DNA of 64,000 bases. It comes from Nocardioides luteus (GTDB lineage: Bacteria > Actinomycetota > Actinomycetes > Propionibacteriales > Nocardioidaceae). Positions 43,449-51,773 of this stretch are shown piece after piece. The DNA lies in NCBI RefSeq assembly GCF_014648595.1, contig NZ_BMRK01000003.1, forward strand, positions 300,178-364,177, given 5' to 3'. The notes below the pieces were generated by a model. That model was not told the DNA's origin. It worked only from the letters and a program-made list of their open reading frames with translations, and made no database searches. The position numbers and the translations under genes are program-made. Positions within the stretch are counted from its first letter, which is position 1. The number at the start of each line of letters is the position of its first letter.

Positions 43449-44250
43449 GACACTCGCCCTCACCGAGGTCACCAGTCAGCTCGAGTCCGGGATGACGATC
43501 GGCATCGGCGGCTGGGGATCACGGCGCAAGCCGATGGCCCTGGTCAAGGAGATCCTCCGCAGCGACATCACCGATCTGACCGTGGTCGCGTTCGGCGGCC
43601 CCGACGTCGGCCTGCTCGCCCGCGCCGGGAAGATCCGGAAGCTCGTCTACGGCTTCGTCAGCCTCGACTCGATCCCGCTCGACCCGAACTTCACTCGCGC
43701 CCGCGAGCGGGGCGGGATCCCGGAGACGAGCGAGTACGACGAGGGCATGTTCGTCGCCGGCCTGCGCGCCGGGGCGAACCGCCTCTCGTTCCAGCCGATC
43801 CGGGCCGGCCTCGGCAGCGACGTGATGGCGATGAACCCCGATCTCAAGACCGTGAAGTCGCCCTATGACGAGGAGGAGTACGTCGCCGTCCCCGGCCTCC
43901 GCCTCGACGTCTCGCTCATCCACCTCAACCGCGCAGATGCGGCCGGCAACGGGCAGTACCTCGGCCCCGACCCCTACTTCGACGACCTCTTCGCGATGGC
44001 CGCCGACCGCACGATCATGTCGGTGGAGCAGATCGTCTCCACCGACGACCTGACCGCCAAGGCGCCACCGCAGTCGCTGCTCGTCCCGCGGATCTTCGTG
44101 AACCACGTCGTCGAGGCGCCCGGTGGCGCCCACTTCACCAGCTGCGAGCCCGACTACGGCCGCGACGAGGACTTCCAGAAGACGTACGTGGCAGCCGCCA
44201 AGTCCGACGCCGACAGCGACTGGACCGAGTTCGAGGAGCGTTACCTGTGA
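43441..44250 (+). CDS. ipdA: IpdA, alpha subunit of COCHEA-CoA hydrolase
   Basis: 269 residues of the CoA-transferase family I alpha fold: IGIGGWGSRRKPMALVKEIL near the start and PGGAHFTSCEPDYGRDEDFQKTY at the end. With IpdB it hydrolyses the last six-membered steroid ring in COCHEA-CoA, although the fold is that of CoA transferases. ATG 43441 overlaps fadE33 by 8 nt. Confidence 0.94.
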   Translation: MDKTLALTEVTSQLESGMTIGIGGWGSRRKPMALVKEILRSDITDLTVVAFGGPDVGLLARAGKIRKLVYGFVSLDSIPLDPNFTRARERGGIPETSEYDEGMFVAGLRAGANRLSFQPIRAGLGSDVMAMNPDLKTVKSPYDEEEYVAVPGLRLDVSLIHLNRADAAGNGQYLGPDPYFDDLFAMAADRTIMSVEQIVSTDDLTAKAPPQSLLVPRIFVNHVVEAPGGAHFTSCEPDYGRDEDFQKTYVAAAKSDADSDWTEFEERYL

Positions 44251-45002
44251 CCCTGCAAACGATCAGCCGTGCGGACGTCTGCGTGGCCGCTGTCTCCGAC
44301 GCCTTCAAGGGCTCCGGCGAGGTGCTCGCCCACGCCGTCGGGATCGTCCCGGCCATCGGCGTACGTCTCGCCAAGGCCACCCACACCCCCGAGCTCGCGC
44401 TCAGCGACGGCGAGGCGTTCATGATGGCCGAGGCGCCGCCGCTGCTGAAGACCGCTGCGGCCGGCGGTGTGCCGGAGGCCTGGGTGCCGTTCCGCAGCAT
44501 CTTCGACATCGTCGCCAGCGGCCGCCGCCACTCGATGATGGGCGCCAGCCAGATCGACCGTCACGGCAACCAGAACATCTCCTCGATCGGCGACTGGCGC
44601 CAGCCGAAGCGCCAGCTGATCGGCGTACGCGGCGCTCCGGGCAACACCGTCAACCACCGCGTCGACTACTGGGTCGCCAAGCACTCCGCCCGCATCTTCG
44701 TCGACAGCGTCGATGTCGCCAGCGGCGTCGGCAACGACCGCGCCGTCGGCACCGCCGGGCGCTTCCACGATCTCGGGGTGGTGGTCACGAACCTGGCGGT
44801 CTTCGGGTACGACGAGAACGGCCTGATCAAGGTGAACTCGATCCACCCCGGTGTCACTCCCGAGGAGCTCCAGGAGGCGACCGGGTTCCCGATCGACGCC
44901 ACCGACGCGCCGCTCACCCGCGAGCCGACCGAGGAGGAGCTGAAGATCATCTCTGCGGAGGATCCGAAGGGTCTCCGTCATCGCGAGGTGCCCGAATCCT
45001 GA
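44247..45002 (+). CDS. ipdB: IpdB, beta subunit of COCHEA-CoA hydrolase
   Basis: 251 residues of the CoA-transferase beta fold: AHAVGIVPAIGVRLAKATHTPEL, MMGASQIDRHGNQNISSIGDW and GAPGNTVNHRVDYWV. The classical transferase Glu is not evident at the SENG position (ALSDGEAFMM), consistent with ring hydrolysis instead of CoA transfer. GTG 44247 overlaps the ipdA stop (GTGA). It is the last gene of the fadE31-33-ipdAB operon. Confidence 0.94.
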   Translation: MTLQTISRADVCVAAVSDAFKGSGEVLAHAVGIVPAIGVRLAKATHTPELALSDGEAFMMAEAPPLLKTAAAGGVPEAWVPFRSIFDIVASGRRHSMMGASQIDRHGNQNISSIGDWRQPKRQLIGVRGAPGNTVNHRVDYWVAKHSARIFVDSVDVASGVGNDRAVGTAGRFHDLGVVVTNLAVFGYDENGLIKVNSIHPGVTPEELQEATGFPIDATDAPLTREPTEEELKIISAEDPKGLRHREVPES

Positions 45003-45016
45003 GACGGATCGGCGGG

Positions 45017-45064
45017 CTTGACGGGCACTTTGTGGACTTGATGGGTGTTCCAGTGCCCGTCAAG
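45017..45064. repeat. inverted repeat downstream of ipdB
   Basis: CTTGACGGGCACT (45017-45029) pairs perfectly with AGTGCCCGTCAAG (45052-45064). A degenerate internal copy CTTGATGGGTGTTC lies between. It can form a terminator-like hairpin. Confidence 0.7.
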
Positions 45065-45065
45065 T

Positions 45066-45097
45066 CCAGGGATACCCGGTCGACCGGGTATCCCTGG
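45066..45097. repeat. perfect 32-bp palindrome between ipdB and kstR2
   Basis: CCAGGGATACCCGGTC is followed directly by its exact complement, giving no loop. It lies 11 bp from the kstR2 stop. It could be a bidirectional terminator or a protein-binding site. Confidence 0.85.
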
Positions 45098-45108
45098 GGC
45101 CGGGCCCG

Positions 45109-45726
45109 CTAGGCCAAGATCCCCGCATGAAGCAGCTTCAGATACTGCTCCGCAAGCGTCTCAGGAGTGTGCCGCCCGCCCGGCCGATACCAGGAGACGG
45201 TGGACCAGACCCCGTCGCGGATGAACCGGTAGGTCAGCGCGGGATCGAGGGAGGCCTGGAAGACCCCCGCGGCCTGGCCGGCCTCGATGACCCGGATCCA
45301 CAGCGCCTCGTTGTCGCGTGAGCGCTCGGCGACGAACTCGAAGCCCTCGACCGTGGCGAGGAAGGACGCCTCGTTCTGGTAGAGCGCGACGGCGAGGCGC
45401 TCGTTGTGGATCGTCCGGAACGACTCGGTGATCAGTCCGTCGAGGTCTGCCTGGGGGTCGACGCCGGCCTCGACGATCTCGGTGAACCGCGCGTTGAGCC
45501 CGTCGAGGAACCCCGACAGCAGCTCGGTCAGCATCGCTTCCTTGGAGCGGAAGTGGTGGTAGAGCGAGCCCGAGAGTATCCCGGCGGCATCGGCGATGTC
45601 GCGTACCGTCGTCTGCGAGAAGCCCTTGGTCGCGAACATCTCCGCCGCCAGCGTGAGCAGCTCGGCCCGCCGCGACGAGCCCGACGCCGTCCCCCGCCGT
45701 CTCGGCGCAACCCCCGTGTCAGTCAT
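45109..45726 (-). CDS. kstR2: KstR2-like TetR-family repressor of the HIP/steroid ring regulon
   Basis: 205 residues. Winged-helix region TVRDIADAAGILSGSLYHHFRSKEAML is nearly the mycobacterial KstR2 helix-turn-helix, and the C-terminal YRFIRDGVWSTVSWYRPGG matches the KstR2 ligand domain. KstR2 responds to HIP-CoA. It is divergent from fadD3 across a KstR2-like box, so it is self-controlled. It is convergent to ipdB. Confidence 0.93.
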   Translation of the reverse strand: MTDTGVAPRRRGTASGSSRRAELLTLAAEMFATKGFSQTTVRDIADAAGILSGSLYHHFRSKEAMLTELLSGFLDGLNARFTEIVEAGVDPQADLDGLITESFRTIHNERLAVALYQNEASFLATVEGFEFVAERSRDNEALWIRVIEAGQAAGVFQASLDPALTYRFIRDGVWSTVSWYRPGGRHTPETLAEQYLKLLHAGILA

Positions 45727-45735
45727 GGACGAAGC

Positions 45736-45762
45736 CTACCAAACAAGCAGTTGCTCAACTAT
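45736..45762. promoter_or_regulatory. KstR2-like operator box, kstR2 / fadD3
   Basis: CTACCAAACAAGCAGTTGCT opens an imperfect palindrome that shares CTACCAAAC and CAAGCAnTTG with the fadE30 box. It lies 9 bp from the kstR2 start and 11 bp from fadD3. Confidence 0.8.
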
Positions 45763-45772
45763 CCTTCCGAGG

Positions 45773-47326
45773 ATGACCCCGCGCACGATCCCCGCCCTGC
45801 TCGAGAAGGCACAGCAGACGTACGCCGACCGCCCGGCGATCGTCGACGGGCCGACCACGCTCACCTATGCCGAGCTCGCCGAGGCAGCGGAGAGGGCTGC
45901 GCGTGCCTTCCTCGCCAGCGGCGTACGCAGCGGCGACCGCGTCGCGATCTGGGCACCCAACCGCTGGGAGTTCCCGGTCGCGGTGCTCGGCGCGCAGACG
46001 ATCGGGGCGGCCGTGGTGCCGCTCAACACCCGATACCGGGGGCACGAGGCGCGCGAGATCTTGGAGCGCTCGCGAGCCACCGCGCTGATCACGGTGAACG
46101 GTTTCCTCGGCACCGACTACGTGCAGATGCTCCATGACGCCGGGCCGCTCCCGGAGCACCTGCTCACCGTCATCGACCTCGCCGACGGCTGGGACGACTT
46201 CCTCGCGAAGGGCGAGGAGACATCCGAAAAGCGTCTCGCGGACGCTAAGGCGACGGTCACCCCCGACACCCTCGCCGACCTGCTCTTCACCTCCGGCACC
46301 ACCGGCAAGCCGAAGGGCGTGATGAGCGCCCAGCGCCAGACCATCGGCGTCGCCGACGTCTGGGCGCGCGGCGCGGGCCTCTCCCCCGAGGACCGCTACG
46401 CGATCGTCAACCCGTTCTTCCACGGTTTCGGCTACAAGGCAGGCTTCATCGCGGCCTTCACCGCCGGCGCCACGGTCTACCCGATCGCGACCTACGACCC
46501 GACCCAGGCGCTGAAACTCATCCAGGACGAGCGGATCACTGTCCTCCCCGGCGCCCCCACGATCTTCACCACGCTCATCAACCACCCGGACCTGAAGACC
46601 TACGACATCTCCTCGCTGCGTTTCGCGATCGCCGGTGCCGCGAGCGTCCCGGAGAGCCTCTTCGCCGACATGCGCGACGTCCTCGGGATCGACGAGGTCA
46701 AGGGCGCCTACGGTCTCACCGAGTGCATGGTCGCCACCACGACCCGCCCCGGCGAGGACCCGGCTCACGTGGCCAGGGTGGTCGGCCCGGCGGTCGAGGG
46801 GCTCGAGATCCGCACGGTCAGCGCGACCGGCGAGGACGCCGAGCCCGGTGAGGACGGCGAGGTCTGGATCCGCGGCGACAACGTCATGCTCGGCTACTTC
46901 GAGAACCCGGAGGCCACCGCCGAAGCGATCGACGAGGACGGCTGGCTTCACACCGGCGACGTCGGCCGTCTCGACGAGCACGGCTGCCTGAAGATCACCG
47001 ACCGGATCAAGGACATGTTCACCGTCGGCGGGTTCAACGTCTATCCGGCCGAGGTGGAGAACACCCTGGCCGGCCACCCCGGCATCGTCGAGGCAGCGGT
47101 CGTCGGCACCCCCGACGCGCGTCTCGGCCAGGTCGGCAAGGCATTCGTGGTCGTCCGCGACGAGGTGACCGCCGACGAGATCGCCGCCTGGCTCAAGGAC
47201 CGCCTGGCCAACTACAAGCAGCCGAGGACGTACGTCCTGGTCGACAGCCTCCCCCGCAACGCCAGCGGGAAGATCCTGAAGACCGAGCTGCGCGAGCTCC
47301 CGGCCGAGACCGGGAGCGCCGGCTAG
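45773..47326 (+). CDS. fadD3: FadD3-like acyl-CoA synthetase (HIP-CoA ligase)
   Basis: 517 residues of the adenylate-forming family: P-loop LLFTSGTTGKPKGVMSA near residue 170, YGLTECM (A5), GWLHTGDVG and the C-terminal Lys in NASGKILKTELRE. FadD3 of mycobacteria and Rhodococcus activates 3aα-H-4α(3'-propanoate)-7aβ-methylhexahydro-1,5-indanedione (HIP) to HIP-CoA, the first step of ring C/D breakdown. CGAGG-type ribosome site overlaps the KstR2 box. Confidence 0.93.
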   Translation: MTPRTIPALLEKAQQTYADRPAIVDGPTTLTYAELAEAAERAARAFLASGVRSGDRVAIWAPNRWEFPVAVLGAQTIGAAVVPLNTRYRGHEAREILERSRATALITVNGFLGTDYVQMLHDAGPLPEHLLTVIDLADGWDDFLAKGEETSEKRLADAKATVTPDTLADLLFTSGTTGKPKGVMSAQRQTIGVADVWARGAGLSPEDRYAIVNPFFHGFGYKAGFIAAFTAGATVYPIATYDPTQALKLIQDERITVLPGAPTIFTTLINHPDLKTYDISSLRFAIAGAASVPESLFADMRDVLGIDEVKGAYGLTECMVATTTRPGEDPAHVARVVGPAVEGLEIRTVSATGEDAEPGEDGEVWIRGDNVMLGYFENPEATAEAIDEDGWLHTGDVGRLDEHGCLKITDRIKDMFTVGGFNVYPAEVENTLAGHPGIVEAAVVGTPDARLGQVGKAFVVVRDEVTADEIAAWLKDRLANYKQPRTYVLVDSLPRNASGKILKTELRELPAETGSAG

Positions 47327-48927
47327 GACGCGGCTGCCTGCGAGAGCAGACGCTCCTGGTTGACCCGGATCGCCTTCTCGGCGAGGTCGGAGCCAGCCGA
47401 GGCGTACAGGTTCAGGACGGCGTGGGCGCCGCGCTTCTTGAGCTCGTCGCGCTCCTCCGGGCGCAGCGCGATGGCCGCGACCGTGCCGGTGAACCCGAGC
47501 TTGCGGAGCAGTGCCATGGCGAGCAGGTTGTCGCCGTGGAACGGCATGGTGAGGACGACCAGCTCCATGCCGGCGCCCTTCTTGACCCGCTCCCAGAAGT
47601 CCTGGTCGGTGGCGTCGGCCTCGACCACGTTGAAGCCCTCGGCCTTGAGCGAGTCGGCGCGCAGCGAGTCGTGCTCGATCGCCAGGACGTCGTAGCCCTG
47701 GATGTCGCGCAGCTCCTCGTAGGTCGTACGCCCCACCCGGCCCATCCCGACCACCAGCGCCTTGGCCTTGCCGAGGTTGATCGGTCGGTCGGCCTCCTGG
47801 AGCCGCTCGGGGCGCTGCTCCGGCAGCTTCCGGTTGAGCAGGTTGATGAGCTTCGGTGCGTACGCGTTGAAGAGCGCGGCCACCAGGAAGGACAGCGACG
47901 TCGCGACCGCGAGCACGGTCTGCCACTCGGCCGACGCCAGCCCGGTCGCGGCGGCGATGACGATCACGATGAGCCCGAACTCGGAGTAGTTCGTCAGCGT
48001 GAACGAGGCCAGCGTCGCGGTGCGGTAGCGCAGCCCCATGAAGGCGAAGATCGCGATGTAGGCGGCGGCCTGGAAGGGCAGCAGGATCTGCAGCAGACCG
48101 GCCAGCGCCAGGTCGCCGAGCGAGGGCACCCCGGTCAGGCCGATGCTCAGGAAGAACGCGATGAGGAGGAGCTCCTTGGTGCTGAACAGCAGCTTGGCCA
48201 GCGCCGGAGCCTTGGCGTGCGAACCGAGGAGCACGCCGACCACCAGCGCGCCGAGGTCGCCCTTGAGGCCGACCGCGTCGAAGAGCCAGTAGCCCGGCAC
48301 GAGCGCGATCGCCAGGCCGAAGAGCGCGGTCAGCTCGGCCGAGGAGATGCGGTCCCAGACGCGGTGGGCGAGCCAGGCGCCCGGCAGCAGCAGCACCAGC
48401 GCGAAGACCCACGGGGAGGGCCAGTGGCCCTTGGAGATCGTCAGGAAGACGACCGCGACGATGTCCTGCATGACCAGAACACCGATCGCGATGCGGCCGT
48501 AGAGGGTGTTGTTGTCGTGACGCTCGTCGAGGACCTTGATCGCGAAGACGGTCGAGGAGAACGAGAGCACGAACGCGATCAGCGCCATCTCGCCGAGGTC
48601 GGCGTCGGTGACGAGCGCGAAGCCGAGCGGGGCGATCCCGGCCAGCAGCCCGATCCCGATGACGATGCTGAACGCCAGGTGGGCGAAGGTGCTCAGCCAC
48701 ACGTCCGGGCGGAGCAGCGACCTCACATCGAGCTTGAGCCCGATGCCGAACAGCAGCAGCGTGACACCGAGATCGGCCAGCGTGTGCAGGCCCTCGAGCT
48801 CGCCGACACCTGCGGCGTGCAGCCCGAAACCAGCGGCCAGGAAGCCGACCAGGGGCGGGAGCTTGAGGAACATCGCGACCAGCCCCGCTCCCAGTGCGAC
48901 GAGCAGGTAGAGCGCGGTCAGCGACAT
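47323..48927 (-). CDS. monovalent cation:proton antiporter with TrkA-N domain (KefB/YbaL type)
   Basis: 534 residues: about twelve transmembrane segments (first LLVALGAGLVAMFLKLPPLVGFLAAG) and a C-terminal RCK/TrkA-N domain (about 370-534) with VVGMGRVGRTTYEEL and nucleotide-binding EHDSLRADSL. It should exchange K+ or another cation for H+, gated by NAD(H). It overlaps fadD3 by 4 nt end to end and is unlikely to belong to the steroid operon. GGGGAAG precedes ATG 48927. Confidence 0.9.
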   Translation of the reverse strand: MSLTALYLLVALGAGLVAMFLKLPPLVGFLAAGFGLHAAGVGELEGLHTLADLGVTLLLFGIGLKLDVRSLLRPDVWLSTFAHLAFSIVIGIGLLAGIAPLGFALVTDADLGEMALIAFVLSFSSTVFAIKVLDERHDNNTLYGRIAIGVLVMQDIVAVVFLTISKGHWPSPWVFALVLLLPGAWLAHRVWDRISSAELTALFGLAIALVPGYWLFDAVGLKGDLGALVVGVLLGSHAKAPALAKLLFSTKELLLIAFFLSIGLTGVPSLGDLALAGLLQILLPFQAAAYIAIFAFMGLRYRTATLASFTLTNYSEFGLIVIVIAAATGLASAEWQTVLAVATSLSFLVAALFNAYAPKLINLLNRKLPEQRPERLQEADRPINLGKAKALVVGMGRVGRTTYEELRDIQGYDVLAIEHDSLRADSLKAEGFNVVEADATDQDFWERVKKGAGMELVVLTMPFHGDNLLAMALLRKLGFTGTVAAIALRPEERDELKKRGAHAVLNLYASAGSDLAEKAIRVNQERLLSQAAAS

Positions 48928-49010
48928 ATTGGTACTTCCCCCATGGTCAAACTAGACGTTCCGACGGACGTACGATACCGCGCGATACCACATCGGGTTA
49001 CGCTGGGGCC

Positions 49011-49271
49011 ATGGCAATGACTCTGCGACTCAGCGAGGCCGACGACCGGCTGCTGACCGACCGCGCCCGCACGGAGAACCGGTCCAAGCAGGAGATCGCC
49101 CGCGAGGCCATCCGCGCCTACCTCGAGGACCACAACCGTCGCATCGAGGATCTCGAGGACGACCTCGCCCTCGCCCGCTACTCCCTGCGCCGCGAGCTCG
49201 GCGAGGTCACCTACACGCCCCACACCGAGGCCCGCCGCGCCCTCGGTCTCGACCGTCCCGCCGGTCAGTGA
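49011..49271 (+). CDS. ribbon-helix-helix antitoxin-like protein
   Basis: 86 residues. N-terminal RHH: MTLRLSEADDRLLTDRARTENRSKQEIAREAIRAYLED, followed by a helical tail that would clasp a toxin. ATG 49011 is preceded by TACGCT 6 nt upstream (leaderless). CGATACC is repeated (48974-48980 and 48983-48989) just upstream, perhaps the autoregulatory site. The ParE/RelE-like toxin gene begins 7 nt after its stop, a typical type II module order. Confidence 0.85.
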   Translation: MAMTLRLSEADDRLLTDRARTENRSKQEIAREAIRAYLEDHNRRIEDLEDDLALARYSLRRELGEVTYTPHTEARRALGLDRPAGQ

Positions 49272-49278
49272 CCGGCCG

Positions 49279-49530
49279 GTGACGTACGAGGTCGTCTGGG
49301 CCGACGAAGCACTCCAAGCGGCCGGGGCGTACGTCGACGACGACCCCGTCGGACTGCTCCAGGTGTTCGACACCGTCGACACCCTGACCGACGCCCCCCG
49401 CGACGTCGGCGCCTACGCCTGGGGCAAGGACCGCTACCGCCTCCGTGTCGGGCGCTACCGCATCGTCTACGTGGTCGAGGAGCGCCGCATCACGGTCGCC
49501 GTCATCCACCTGGGTCGACGGAGCGCCTGA
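49279..49530 (+). CDS. ParE/RelE-family toxin
   Basis: 83 residues with the fold of RelE/ParE: DTVDTLTDAPRDVGAYAWGKDRYRLRVGRYRIVYVVEERRITVAVIHLGRRS. The final RxYRIVYxVxxxxIxVxxIxHRR-type strand is complete. GTG 49279 is the only suitable start. It would either cleave ribosome-bound mRNA (RelE) or poison gyrase (ParE); the sequence does not decide. The upstream RHH gene is the cognate antitoxin. Confidence 0.85.
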   Translation: MTYEVVWADEALQAAGAYVDDDPVGLLQVFDTVDTLTDAPRDVGAYAWGKDRYRLRVGRYRIVYVVEERRITVAVIHLGRRSA

Positions 49531-49588
49531 GGCTCCGTCGGGCGCTCGCGGCGCTGGTCGCAGGTGTAACTCCGTGTGTAACTCGACG

Positions 49589-49659
49589 TGTAACACGCTG
49601 TTCGGCCAACTACTCGCCCTATCTGATAGGGCGAATAGTCCTACGAACGACGTGTTACA
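49589..49659. repeat. R3 repeat copy c, 71 bp, with extra GTGTAAC units
   Basis: The 71-bp R3 element is present with a variant left arm and a centre containing CGCCCTATCTGATAGGGCG, itself an inverted repeat. GTGTAAC also occurs twice just upstream (49564-49570 and 49576-49582), spaced by 12 bp. It lies between the toxin and the convergent thiolase gene. Confidence 0.88.
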
Positions 49660-49683
49660 CGTCCGGTGCGCCGACCGATCAGC

Positions 49684-50901
49684 TCAGCTCAGCCGCTCGA
49701 TCACCATCGCCATGCCCTGGCCGCCGGCGGCGCACATGGTCTCGAGCCCGTAGCGGCCGCCGGTCTCCTGCAGACCGTGGAGGAGGGTGGTGGCGAGGCG
49801 GGCGCCGGTGGAGCCGAAGGGGTGGCCGAGGGCGATCGCGCCGCCGTTGACATTGACCCGATCGGGGTCGAGGCCGATCTGGGCGATGCTGGGCAGCACC
49901 TGGGCGGCGAAGGCCTCGTTCATCTCGACCAGGTCGATGTCGTCGGGAGACAGACCAGCGCGGGCGAGCGCCTGGCGGGAGGCGTCGACGGGGCCGAGGC
50001 CCATGATCTCGGGCGAGAGCCCGGAGACTCCGGTCGAGACGATCCGGGCGAGCGGCGTGATGCCGAGCTCGGCGGCGCGTACGTCGCTCATGATCACCAG
50101 CGCCGCGGCTCCGTCGTTCAGCGGGCAGCAGTTGCCGGCGGTGATGGTGCCGTTCTCGCGGAAGACCGGCTTGAGGCCGGCGACCTTCTCCAGGGTCACG
50201 CCGGCGCGCGGCCCGTCGTCGGTCGAGACCACCTCGCCGGACGGCAGCGTCACCGGCGTGATGTCGCGCTCCCAGAAGCCGCGGGCAGCGGCGGCCTCGG
50301 CGCGGTTCTGGGAACGTACGCCCCACTCGTCCTGCGCCTCGCGGGTCACGCCGCACATCTCGGCGACGTTCTCGGCGGTCTCGCCCATCGCGAGGTGGTA
50401 GTCGGGCAGCTCGCCGGCCTCACGCGGATCAGTCCACGGGTCACCCGCCGCCACCCGCGCAGCCCCGCGCTCGCCCGCCTCGAGGAACTCCTCCGCCTTG
50501 GTGTCGGGCATCCCGTCGGCCTTGCCCCGCTCGTAGCGGGACACGCACTCCACCCCGGCGGAGATGAACGCATCTCCCTCCCCGGACCGGATCGCGTGGA
50601 AGGCCATCCGGGTGGTCTGCAGCGACGACGCGCAGTAGCGGTGGACGGTGGTGCCGGGCACGGCATCCAGGCCGAGACGCACGCCGACGACCCGGCCGAT
50701 GTTGTAGCCCTGCTCCCCCGCGGGCTGCGCGCAGCCCATCATCAGGTCGTCGATCTGCGTCGGGTCGAGCTCGGGCACCGACGACAGAGCGCTGCGTACG
50801 ACCTGCTCGGCCAGCTCGTCGGGTCGCAGATCCTTCAGCGATCCCTTGAAGGCGCGGCCGATCGGCGAGCGGGCGGCGGAGACGATGACGGCTTCGGGCA
50901 T
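49684..50901 (-). CDS. acetyl-CoA C-acyltransferase (thiolase), probably steroid-associated
   Basis: 405 residues. Catalytic Cys in HRYCASSLQTTRMA (about 87), NEAFAAQVLPS, ALGHPFGSTGARL and CAAGGQGMAMVIERL. It is clearly different from FadA6 and from the CGSGQQ-type FadA5, so it is a second thiolase. It is 35 nt downstream of an SDR that has a KstR2-like box, so co-regulation with ring degradation is likely; the CoA substrate is unknown. Confidence 0.85.
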   Translation of the reverse strand: MPEAVIVSAARSPIGRAFKGSLKDLRPDELAEQVVRSALSSVPELDPTQIDDLMMGCAQPAGEQGYNIGRVVGVRLGLDAVPGTTVHRYCASSLQTTRMAFHAIRSGEGDAFISAGVECVSRYERGKADGMPDTKAEEFLEAGERGAARVAAGDPWTDPREAGELPDYHLAMGETAENVAEMCGVTREAQDEWGVRSQNRAEAAAARGFWERDITPVTLPSGEVVSTDDGPRAGVTLEKVAGLKPVFRENGTITAGNCCPLNDGAAALVIMSDVRAAELGITPLARIVSTGVSGLSPEIMGLGPVDASRQALARAGLSPDDIDLVEMNEAFAAQVLPSIAQIGLDPDRVNVNGGAIALGHPFGSTGARLATTLLHGLQETGGRYGLETMCAAGGQGMAMVIERLS

Positions 50902-50936
50902 GGGGGCTCCTCGATGTCGCGGACTGCTGGGTCGGG

Positions 50937-51704
50937 CTACTTGTTGGGCGTGTGCTGGAGGAAGGCGGGCCACTCGCCGCCGCCGTCGACGGCGAGGACG
51001 GCGCCGGTGACGTGCGCGGCGAGCGGCGAGGCGAGCAGCACGCAGGCATCGCCGACCTCCTCAGGCGTCGCGAAGACGCCACGCGGGATGGTCGCGGCCA
51101 CTGCGGCCCGCTGCTCTGGACTGCCGTAGTGGTCCTCGGACCCCGGGGTGGCGACGATGCCGCAGGAGATGGCGTTGACGCGTACGTCGGGCGCCCACTC
51201 GACCGCGATCGACCCGGTCAGGCTCTCGACGGCGGCCTTGGCAGCGCCGTAGACGGCGGTGCCGGGGCTGGGCCGCCGCGCCGAGATCGAGCTGATGTTG
51301 ACGATCGATCCGCGGGAGGCCTTCAACGCCTCGTACGCCGCCTGGCAGACGTAGGCGGTGGCCAGGAAGTTGATCGCCGAGATCTTCTCGTGGAAGCGCG
51401 GCGACGCGGTCGCGAAGTCGGCGTAGGGCGCCCCGCCGGCGTTGTTGACGACCACGTCGAGCCGGCCGAGCCGGGAGGTGATCGCCTCGATCCAGGCCGC
51501 GACCTGCTCGGGATCGCGAACGTCGACCTGCGCGAAGACCGGCTTGCGGCCGTCGACGACGGGCAGCTCCTCGGGGGCGGTGCGGCCGCAGATCTCGACC
51601 TCCGCGCCCGCCTCGAGGAAGCGCGTGACGATCCCGGCGCCCACGCCGCGGGCGCCACCGGTCACCGCGACCACCTTGCCGCTGAAGTCGATCTCGACTG
51701 CCAT
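50937..51704 (-). CDS. short-chain dehydrogenase/reductase (Rv3549c-like)
   Basis: 255 residues. TGGARGVG (15-22), NNAGG near 87, catalytic Ser-Tyr-Lys in NISSISARRPSPGTAVYGAAKAA. ATG 51704 is 20 nt from a KstR2-like palindrome. With the thiolase it forms a two-gene unit. Relatives sit in the mycobacterial cholesterol region, but their substrate is not settled. Confidence 0.87.
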   Translation of the reverse strand: MAVEIDFSGKVVAVTGGARGVGAGIVTRFLEAGAEVEICGRTAPEELPVVDGRKPVFAQVDVRDPEQVAAWIEAITSRLGRLDVVVNNAGGAPYADFATASPRFHEKISAINFLATAYVCQAAYEALKASRGSIVNISSISARRPSPGTAVYGAAKAAVESLTGSIAVEWAPDVRVNAISCGIVATPGSEDHYGSPEQRAAVAATIPRGVFATPEEVGDACVLLASPLAAHVTGAVLAVDGGGEWPAFLQHTPNK

Positions 51705-51723
51705 GTGCGGCAGTCTAGAGCGC

Positions 51724-51744
51724 CTACCAAGCAAATGCTAGGTT
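51724..51744. promoter_or_regulatory. KstR2-like operator box upstream of SDR-thiolase unit
   Basis: CTACCAAGCAAATGCTAGGT is an imperfect palindrome of the form ACCAAGCA-N-TGCTAGGT, closest to the two boxes at 31966-32002. It lies 20 bp upstream of the SDR start. Confidence 0.75.
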
Positions 51745-51773
51745 GATGGCCACGGTGACCGGAAGAAGACGCC

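Noticed and set aside
49684-50901. FadA5 identity for the second thiolase
   Set aside because: The active site reads CASS and the surrounding sequence differs from the CGSGQQ of FadA5.
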